Assembly (NCBI GenBank): GCA_947561395.2 | Contig: OX387187.1 | Span: 8,066,976-8,130,975, forward strand | Source of the DNA: Buxus sempervirens | Taxonomy: Eukaryota > Streptophyta > Magnoliopsida > Buxales > Buxaceae | Direction: 5' to 3' | DNA length: 64,000 nucleotides | Shown here: positions 56,133 through 64,000 of the stretch, piece by piece | Numbering within the stretch: position 1 is the first letter of the stretch | How the letters are laid out: each line of letters begins with the position of its first letter | The notes under the pieces: model-generated | Told to the model about the DNA's origin: nothing | Seen by the model: the letters and a program-made list of their open reading frames with translations, nothing else | The model's database searches: none | Program-made: the position numbers and the translations under genes

Positions 56133-56292
56133 ATACTGTGCATCTAATAAAGCTACTTTCCTTCTTTTCTTTTTTATATTCCTCCTTTTTCCTTTTATAT
56201 TTCTCTTTGCTTTTGCAACAAGTAAAATATTTTACAATATAAAATAATCTGCAATGTAAGCAACGCCTCATGATTTTTATACGTGTATGTTT

Positions 56293-56310
56293 TATATATA
56301 TATATATATA
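56293..56310. repeat. (TA)n microsatellite
   Basis: Uninterrupted TA run of nine units. Confidence 0.95.
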
Positions 56311-56356
56311 CATTACAGCCCACATACAAAAGATAACAAGGTTCGGATATAAGAGA

Positions 56357-56750
56357 TATGGATGGCAATGGGGTGGGCTCCCATTGACCTACCTCGCCCA
56401 CTCCTAATGGTCAGAGTTTGATATGCCTAAAATCGGTTAGGGGCGAGTTCGGGTTTAGTCTAATCCGCCCGGAACCCAACCTTTGTATATTATAATATTA
56501 TTTTTAATATGTTTTTAATATTTTTTCTTATATTTTATATATAAAAAAACATATATTATTTATAAATATATTATTACTCTATATATTCCAGTTTAAAAAA
56601 GATTTTTTTTTTTTACATTTTATACACTAACTGGGGCATAGCCGCCCCGTTCCATTACCAACCCGATAGGAGCAGGGTAGGGTTTGGTATTTACTAAACT
56701 CTTATAAGGGTAGGTTTTTGCTCACCAAAACCCGCCCCGTGCTATCTTTT
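56357..56750. mobile_element. hAT-type MITE (394 bp)
   Basis: Flanked by ATAAGAGA (56349-56356 and 56751-56758). Ends TATGGATGGCAATGGGG and, reversed, AAAAGATAGCACGGGG. The interior has an AT-rich centre between GGGGCGGG/CCCGCCCC words. No coding sequence. Different in sequence from the MITE at 47775. Confidence 0.78.
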
Positions 56751-56758
56751 ATAAGAGA

Positions 56759-57060
56759 TGAGAATTTTTTTGAAGGGTATTTTTTGGATAGTGAAAAATG
56801 AAAAAGACAAAGATACCTTTATAAATATATTAGATAAAATGACATTCAAAAGTTCTTTTTGGAAAAAGTTTTTTTTCTGGCATGCTCTTCGAAAAGGCCT
56901 GTTAGTTTTATAAATATGACAGATTTTGTGTACAATTTATTTGTACTTGGAAGTCATTTAAGTATTCAAGAAAGTTGAATAGTGTGACCCACTAGTAGTT
57001 AAGGAGATAAATTTGAATGATCCAGTTATTAATCCAAGAGCAATCCCCAGAATGCATTTT
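56759..57060. other. Intergenic stretch, nothing recognised
   Basis: AT-rich; no coding, RNA or repeat feature identified. Confidence 0.4.
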
Positions 57061-57350
57061 GTGGTTTTGGTAGATGTTGGCTGTTGGCCTACGGTTCACA
57101 GGTGCAAGAAGGGACCCCAGAAAGGTTGTAGGTTTGAGTCCTGCAAGGAAGGTCCTAAGAAGGCATGCTGCTGTTAGCAAGCATTGGCCAAGTCTCGTGT
57201 TGGCAAGTGTTGGCTTATGGTCACAAGTGCTGGGGGGTTGTTGGGGTGTTGTGCTAAAGTCCAACATCCTACTACGGTATAAGAAAATAATGTTGCGCTC
57301 TAACAAGTAACTTAAGTTAGTGGTCTAGTGGTAAACGCTTGATTCTAACA
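57061..57350 (+). repeat. SINE-like, tRNA-derived segment
   Basis: TGGCCTACGGTT (57085-57096) resembles a pol III A box and GGTTTGAGTCC (57131-57141) a B box, at SINE-like spacing. A second A-box-like TGGTCTAGTGGTAAACG lies at 57320-57336. No target duplication or 3' tail defined, so the boundaries are approximate. Confidence 0.45.
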
Positions 57351-57469
57351 CTTTGAATTTACTTTCTCCACATGGAACTCTCTTTCAATTACTATTTTAT
57401 TTTTTGATCCTTTTAGAAAGATGAGTGATATATTAAAAACAAAGAAACTATATGTGTGCACGTGATTTC

Positions 57470-58560
57470 GCACGGGGCACACTTCGACGAGTGTCGGTTT
57501 TGAGGGTTTTGGAGTCGCCACTGCTTGAGAGGTGCAGGCAGACACTAGGGTGGCTATACAGGTCTATTTTTGTTGGTCTGTGGCTTTTTAGAGATTCGAG
57601 GTAAGTTCTCGGTTATGTCCAGAGAAGTCCGAAGACACCCTGGCCTGCCTCGTCGATCTGACGGGTCCCTCGGGTCTCTCTGGTTCAAGTCAACTTAGTC
57701 TCACCCTATTTCCTAAGCCAAACATGCACATAATTTGGGTCTGAGTTGGGGACCACCAAAGGTGTAGGTCCCCTTCCTTTTTTTATTGATTTTTATCTTT
57801 TTATCCAAAAATGAAGTGGGTCTGATATGGCCCCGTTGGAAGGCCCATTGGTATCCAAATTGGGCTTTAATCAAGCCCAAGGCCCGGTAGGGTTATTGGG
57901 TAACCCTTATTGGACTTAGTTATTTGGTTTAAAGATTGACTGAATATTTACAAAATTTAGGGGGTTGAAGCTTTTAGGGCCCATTGGGCTTGGGATAGGC
58001 CCATGAGCAATTAATCAGATGGCCTAGGGCCCATTTATTGAAAACGGGCCTTGGTTTGGGCCGGATTGAATGTGGGCCTCGTTGGAAGGCCCACAAAGCC
58101 TTGGTGGGCCCAAGGTCTCAAAATGGGCTTGGGTTAACCCAAAGGCCCCACTGGTTCATTTTGTATCAAACTGGGTCGGATCGGGTCCAACGGGGTCAAG
58201 AAAAATGATTTTGAAATTAATTACAGAATTTGACTGAATATGCTCTGCAGTTTGGGCAGAACCGCATTTGCTCTGCGGTTCGGTCCGACTTTCGAAAATG
58301 GCCAAAATGATCAACGGGTTCGGCCTGTCTGCTTCCTTGGGATGTATGCCGACTTCCGTGGCCTCTGGAATCTCCTCATAATTGCTCCAATGTTCATTTT
58401 GAGCTCACACGTCTCACTTTGTTGTAGCTGTTCATATGCTTCCCCAACCATTCAATCAAAAAAACACGAGGCTTCAGAAACAAAGACAATCAAGCATAGG
58501 AATGGTAGTGTGGTGCCTCCTAAACAAAAACATGTGTATATGAAAGCCTAAGCCGGCTTT
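57470..58560 (-). repeat. Possible degenerate TAT-like LTR fragment
   Basis: Minus strand contains AGTGGCGACTCCAAAACC (57525-57508), a motif common near TAT LTR ends, GGGCC-rich repeated words (57830-58140), and a hairpin-like GAACCGCA...TGCGGTTC (58258-58282) like the words of other TAT LTRs. No termini or duplication found. Confidence 0.3.
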
Positions 58561-59109
58561 GTTACTGGATGAGGAAAAAAAGAAACAATTAAAATATATC
58601 TAAAACATTTCAAGTAGGTGTATGCGGATGAATTTCATTCCCTAAAGGAAAAGTTCTTTAAGATCCCAAAATAAAAAGAAATCTCTTTTATGCAAATCCT
58701 TGGCAAAAATATATTCTATATAGGGAAACATACGGCTACACAAATAAGGTAAGAGAAAAAGTGTTGACGAAAGGATCAAACCTTACCTAAGAAAAATTTT
58801 TTAGGTGTGTGCTTTGGTGTTCATGAAAACAAATACCGGGCCATACATGGACGCGCACGATTAGATGAGGGCAACACCAACAAGCAAGAACCTAAGACAT
58901 CAAGCAATCCATCGTGATTGAGGGGAAGAGGGAAAAGGAGTTAGGGGTACATGAGATTTACCAAGAGGACAAACCCCTCTCAAATAAGTTAACGTGAGGT
59001 TGCAGATTTTATCAATAACGTTAAAACAAGACTTTTTTTCTTTTCACCGATCTCATTTCTCTCTTCGCCTTCCAGCATATGAGTTCCCCTTACCATAGGG
59101 ACTCACATG
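58561..59109. other. Intergenic stretch, nothing recognised
   Basis: No coding or RNA gene and no repeat identified. Confidence 0.4.
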
Positions 59110-59660
59110 GTATGTGTAAAACCTTGGATTTTCCTAAAAATAAAATAAATTAAATATAAAGGATTGGAGAATATAGGTATTAATCTAAGTGCATTATATG
59201 GTCAAGATTGATGTGAGGAATAAAGAGGAGAATTTTTGGAAGAGGATTCAAAGGTTAAATATGGAATTACAAGGAAAGGGTATTTTAGTCATTTTCTAAT
59301 TAGCCAAATTAATATATTGAGTAAGTAAATAATTATTAGACTTGAAATATCTAATTAGACTTAATTTGGGTTAGGTTTGAATTTAAATAGTAAATTATGG
59401 CTTAAAAGTAGGAAAAAGGGTATATTGGTGATTATGATTGATGAGAAGCCTTAAATTTGAGGATAAGAGGAGCTTTGGGGTGTTTTAGTAATATTTTAAA
59501 ATAAGAAATTAAATATGCACGAAAATTAGCTAGAAAGAAGAGTTTAGATAGTAAGGGATTTAATTGGTATAGTACTAGTAGAGAATTAGAAGGTGGAGAA
59601 AAAGTAAGAATTTATTTATAAGGTCTCCTAAACCTATTAGGACTTCTAATTAAGAAAGCT

Positions 59661-59668
59661 TATAAAAG
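59661..59668 (+). promoter_or_regulatory. TATA box of the Tekay-like solo LTR
   Basis: TATAAAAG in GCTTATAAAAGGGAAGG, about 545 bp into the LTR. Confidence 0.6.
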
Positions 59669-61134
59669 GGAAGGTCTAGGGTTTTTAGCAAGTCAAAAAT
59701 AAGGAGAAAGAAGAGGGGAATTAGTGCTTGGGCTTGGAGAAAAAATAAGGAGAAGAGAGGAGAGAAAAGAGAGGGAAGAAAAGAAAAATGGAGGTGCTGC
59801 AGAGGTCCGATCAGCGTACTTTGAATGACGATTCCCGGAGATCCAGTCGTTGGATCGTCATGAAATTTGGAGATTATAATTTATACATGAGATACTTTAA
59901 TTTGAACGGTGAAGATCGGATTTGAAGGAATATAAGGTGGTGCGAACTAACCCAGAAGTTGGTAGAAAAACAGATTTAGAAAGAAAGAGGAGTTGCAGAG
60001 ATGGCCGATTAGCCAACTTCGAACGATGAGATAGGTAGATCCAATCGTTGGAATGGGCTGAAATGTTAGGGTTTTGATTTACTCATAGAGGACTTCAAAC
60101 TGAACGGTGGAGATTTGAATTGAAAAAGTCTAGAGGGGTGATATCGAGATCATAAAATGGGCACAGAAGGAGTTTTTAATAAATCTGGGTTCATTAAAAA
60201 GGCAAGTAGGAAACACTTAGAAAACTGGAAGAATTGCATAATTTTCGTGTTTTATTAATTAGATATATTATGAGATGATTTAGAAAAAAACCATGTTCGT
60301 TTAGACAAGGATTTTGGTAAGTGATATGTGTTTGTTTGGGGTTTTCTAAAAAAACTATTAAAGTATAGTTATCGGATTGGTTTTGATAAGATTTGATTTA
60401 TAAACGAAGTTTCATTTTGTTTGAATTGTTCTAGCATGTTTATAAAGTGTTTTAGAATGATTTAGGATGGATTTGATGCATTGGATATTGAGTTGTGGAA
60501 TTTTTACTGAATTTCATAAATTTTTGGATTTTATTCGTATCGGGTCGCCTGAGCAATCGCTCGAGCGCCCTTTGTATTCTTCAAAACCCGAGAGCAATTT
60601 TTCCAGAATGACCTGTCGCCCGAACAGTCGCTCGAGTGACCAATCGAGCAACCAACCCTGAAACGACCAAATTGTATAGCCGTTCGAGCGCCCTGTCTGT
60701 CAGATTTTAAAAAGTGGCCTTCAACCTAGTTTTGCACTATGGAATTGTTTTTACCCATTTCTAATCTATGTATCATCAAGTTTAGGGTATTTAGAGATTG
60801 TTTGCATTGGTGGATGTTTAAAATTCATTTTTATTAAGATTTTGGGTGGATTTTACCAAAGAGGCACTTTTACTTAATACCATTGTTCCAAATAATTGTC
60901 TTTTTAACCAAAGTTGATTTTATGAGTTCCTACACCTGTATTTGGTCTATCTAAACATGTTTTGAGTTCCGAATGATTTTACATATACCTGGATTATTTT
61001 GCCCATTGAAACCGTGATCTTGAGGCATGTATTTGACTCCACTGGTGTGAGTTTTGGGTCACAGTTGTGACATGGCAGGTGCCTGGTTTATTGGTTCCGC
61101 AGGGCGGATTTGGTTATTGGAATTTTTTTATCCT

Positions 61135-61260
61135 CAGTCTGTGTACTCGGCGGGATACTTCCTAATCCGTGTACTCGGTGGGAAGATGGTTATTTGTTTA
61201 TCCTAGTCCGTGTACTCAGCGGGATATTTCCTAATCCGTGTACTCGGTGGGAAGATGGTT
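61135..61260 (+). repeat. Tandem repeat in the Tekay-like solo LTR
   Basis: Four units around GTGTACTCGGCGGGATACTT, alternating CAGTCC/AATCC leaders; a fifth diverged copy near 61318. Comparable in position to the 44031 array. Confidence 0.85.
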
Positions 61261-61814
61261 ACTTGTTGTTTTGTGACTGATTACTTGTTTGAGGCTGGTG
61301 CCTTTTATCCTCAGACTGTGTACTTGGCGGGATACTTCTTGGTGGTTGTAATTATTTTTCATTATGTGATATTACAGGGTGGTATGATGTTTGCAGTGAT
61401 TTTCTATATTATCGTTTTCTGGTTGTTGTTGTTGTTGTTTGGTTTAATCGCATACCTCATGACTTATTTTATATAAACATGGACTGATTTCATGCATACA
61501 CCTTTCTACTTGTTGAGATTTATTCTCACTCAAGTTTTACCCAGTTTTTTAGGTAATCTTGGCGAGGACGACAAGCATTGGGTTAGTATTTAAAAGGGGT
61601 AGCCAGTTTAGTTGTAGATTAGTTTCATGAGCTTAAGGAAATTGTAAAGGTTAAAGATTAATTGTTAGTGAATATTATTTATGTTTCCGCATATAACTCT
61701 AATGATGTAATTAATAAAGGTTTTAATTTGATCTGGATTTTAGTTGCTTTTGTTACTTCTCATAACACCTCGGGTCTGGAAAATTTTAACCTGGAACCGG
61801 GGCGTTACAGTATG

Positions 61815-62199
61815 CACAAAGAGCAAGACAATTAGAGATACTTGATAAAAAATTCAAAATAACTTAAACAAAGGCAAACTTAGAAATAGATTTCTTTCAA
61901 TATATCAAATGGGAAACAACAAAAGATCTCACCTTGACTTTAACTTCTTTCCTAAGCAAGTGGTGGCCCTTTGGATGATGTACAACAACTTGGAGTACCT
62001 CTTTTGCTCCAAAAATGGCCTTTTTCTTGTTTTCAGAAAGGTAAAAAAAAGAAGGAAGATATGGCAAAGGGTGTTTGGGGGGTATTTTTGGAATTTGGAA
62101 AGGTTTAGATGAGTGAGGAAAAGCTTAGAGAAGTTAGAAGGTTGCCAAAGAGGCAGGGGATTGACAAGGTCAAAAGGCCTTCCAAGTAATGGGGGTGGA
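61815..62199. other. Stretch between two Tekay-like LTRs
   Basis: No gene identified. It ends TGGGGGTGGA directly before an LTR start, which looks like a polypurine tract; however, no chromovirus pol end precedes it. Confidence 0.4.
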
Positions 62200-63113
62200 T
62201 GTAAAACCCCATCTCGAATTATATCTTAATTATTAGGCTTAATTATCTGAAGTGGGATTATTAGGCTAATTAAGCACTTGTGTTATGAAAATGAGGTAAA
62301 TGCGGATTATACTTAAAGATTTAGGTGAATCAAATTTAACTTTATTAAAGTTATTAAGGTAAGCTTAGTTAGTGCCATGTCTTAATTACAATTAGCCAAG
62401 GTATCCTTCAATTAGATCTAATGAATTGGAAATCAAATTCTGAAAAATTAGAGTTAAGTGTACCTAAAGTATACCCAAGTATTATCCAAGGTACCACCAA
62501 AGTACACCTAAGTATTACCCAAGGTACTCTCATTGTATACCCAAAGTACACCCAAGTATTATCCATGGTACCACCAAAGTATACCCAAGTATTACCCAAG
62601 GTACTCTCATTGTATACCCAAAGTACACCCAAGTATTATTCATGGTACCACCAAAGTATACCCAAGTATTACCCAAGGTACTACCAAAGTATACCTAAAG
62701 TACACCCATGTATTATCCAAGGTACCACCCAAGTGTTACCTAAAGTACCCCCAATTATACCTAAGGTACCCCACTTGTATCCCTAAGGTACCCCATATGT
62801 TTGCCCAAGGTACCCCTTGTATTACCTAAGATACCCCACTTGAATACCTAAGGTACCCCTTTGTATTGCCTAAGGTACCCCATTTGAATACCTAAGGTAC
62901 CCCCTTATTTTGCATAAGATACCTCACTCATATTGCCTAAGGTACCCCACTGTTTTGCCTAAGGTACCACATTTGAATACCTAAGGTACCCCCTAATTAT
63001 ACCTAAGGTACCCCTTTATATTGCCTAAGGTACCTCACTCATATTGCCTAAGGTATTCCATTTGAATACCTAAAGTACCCCTTTGATATACTTAAGATAC
63101 CCCCATGTGTTTG
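62200..63113 (+). repeat. Tekay-like LTR, 5' part only (same family as 40778)
   Basis: Begins TGTAAAACCCCATCTCG and matches 40778-41040 closely, then the GGTAC array from about 62455. It is cut at 63113 by the TAT LTR. The rest may lie beyond the window. Confidence 0.85.
62455..63110 (+). repeat. GGTAC tandem array, second copy
   Basis: CCTAAGGTACCCC words at about 18-24-bp spacing, with a more regular early part in which CCAAGTATTACCCAAGGTAC recurs. Same type as 41035-42490. Confidence 0.92.
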
Positions 63114-63216
63114 TGTAGACACCCCAAATTGCACTAAAAATGAGAAAATAATTGAAAATATTAATTGGGATTTGAAACAGGTCAAAAAAGTATAAAATCT
63201 GGCCAAACTGATCATG

Positions 63217-63310
63217 ACTGTATTTTGTTTACGGTCTGGTCATACCTGCAGTTGATATACGGTCACGGCGTGCCCGTATTAATAATACGGGCAAGGCGCG
63301 ACCGTAATAT
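63217..63310. promoter_or_regulatory. Inverted-repeat word cluster, last TAT LTR
   Basis: Words TACGGTC/GACCGTA and GCCCGTATTAATAATACGGGC, the latter a perfect palindrome. Fourth sequence variant of the layout, about 220 bases before the TATA box. Confidence 0.7.
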
Positions 63311-63529
63311 ATATATGGGCCCGAGGGTCTTTGTGCGAATTTTACCTTTTTGATTTTTGAGCCTTATCTGCACCCAAATATCTCTCTTGGATAAGCTAAT
63401 TCTCTTATTTATCTGTTCGAATTATCTCATTTATCCTTGTTGGCCATGGATGGGCATTATCCTTGTGTTTAACTCAATCTGAAACTCTATCTTGCCAAAC
63501 CTTGGACCAACCATGCCCCTGGGTTTGCC

Positions 63530-63537
63530 TATAAATA
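63530..63537 (+). promoter_or_regulatory. LTR TATA box, last TAT LTR
   Basis: TATAAATA in TTGCCTATAAATAGAGGG. Confidence 0.8.
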
Positions 63538-64000
63538 GAGGGCTTCTCCTCAAGCAAAAGACCACGAAATTTTGAAGTCTAAGGAAGTCCAAGGAACTCC
63601 AAGAGAAGAAAAGAACCTGCTGCCTGCCTGCTCAATCCAGGTAAGTACCTTTTCGCTTTTATTTTCTGTCTTCAATTCTAGAAGTAATAGGATCTTCTCC
63701 ATTGTTGTAGAATAAGGCCATCTTTTATTCTGTATTCCTCAACTTGTCTCTAAGTACCTCAAGAGTCTCTCTAGCCGTAAAACGTGAAGAGAGAGCTAGG
63801 GGAAAAGAGAACAGGTGGATCCCTAGAATAGAACCCCATATCTGTTTTTCTCCTTTTTTTCTAGAATAAGGCCTTTGATTGTGTTTGTGTACCCAAACCT
63901 ATCTCCAAGTACCTCAAGAGTCTCTCTAGCCGTAAAACGTGAAGAGAGAGCTAGGGGAAAAGAGAACAGGTGGATCCGTAGGGTAGACCCCTATGTGCTC

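Larger units (their letters stand above)
59115..61809 (+). mobile_element. Tekay-like solo LTR (2695 bp)
   Basis: Begins TGTAAAACCTTGG and ends AACCGGGGCGTTACA, flanked by the 5-bp duplication GTATG (59110-59114 and 61810-61814). TATA box TATAAAAG at 59661-59668. Contains CG-rich repeated words around CGCTCGAG (60545-60690) and tandem CCGTGTACTCGGCGGGA units (61135-61260). No internal region. Confidence 0.9.
63114..64000 (+). repeat. TAT LTR, 5' part, running off the window
   Basis: Begins TGTAGACACCCCAAATTGCAC. It has inverted-repeat words (63217-63310), TATAAATA at 63530-63537 and a CAG/GTAAGT donor-like site at 63641. Two copies of a module with GCCGTAAAACGTGAAGAGAG lie at about 63770 and 63931. 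Whether it is solo or part of a full element cannot be told. Confidence 0.9.

Noticed and set aside
56005-56325. Coding frames on both strands in the 91-bp duplication
   Set aside because: They follow from the tandem copy and low-complexity DNA; no protein features.
58240-58551. A 103-codon plus-strand coding frame
   Set aside because: No recognisable domain and no support; it overlaps a probable LTR remnant.

Overview
This is repeat-dense nuclear DNA of a flowering plant, probably a eudicot. It is AT-rich and holds several large nested Ty3/gypsy elements of the TAT (Ogre/Grande-like) lineage, Tekay-like chromovirus LTRs, a Cassandra-like 5S-bearing LTR piece, hAT MITEs and one intron-containing host gene. 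No sequence search was run; family names rest on motifs and architecture read directly.

Bases 1-47173 are essentially one old hAT transposon (transposase on the minus strand) split by three TAT insertions. TAT element 1 (+ strand, 1-19309, 5' LTR outside the window) has a long leader with a minisatellite, a broken gag-pol with two RNase H domains, two genes on the opposite strand (a DUF7745/coiled-coil type and a seven-exon plant-mobile-domain gene), a polypurine tract and a 3' LTR. TAT element 2 (- strand, 19988-37633) is complete between LTRs, with an intact 1189-codon pol but a shifted gag/protease. Its two LTRs are mosaic, and an extra 18-base primer-binding-site copy lies outside the 3' LTR. 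A third TAT insertion is a solo LTR (37715-45165, target duplication CTTAC) interrupted by a 4.55 kb chimera (40414-44966, target duplication CCTTC) that begins as a Cassandra-like LTR and ends as a Tekay-like LTR. The hAT coding pieces at 19310-19967, 37634-37714 and 45171-45965 read on from one another.

Bases 47174-59114 are lower-copy DNA: two hAT MITEs with 8-bp target duplications, a LINE reverse-transcriptase scrap, a SINE-like tRNA-derived piece, and the only clear host gene, a two-exon folate-biopterin transporter (BT1) family gene on the minus strand (55752-50508). From 59115 to the end are a Tekay-like solo LTR (target duplication GTATG), the start of another Tekay-like LTR filled with GGTAC repeats, and the first 887 bp of a further TAT LTR cut by the window end.

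The most notable pattern is that TAT LTRs carry clusters of short inverted-repeat words upstream of their TATA box. In element 1 the same words also sit just upstream of TATA-like sequences serving both antisense genes. Each TAT LTR also has a splice-donor-like site about 100 bp after its TATA box, and a pyrimidine-AG acceptor precedes gag, which suggests a leader intron.
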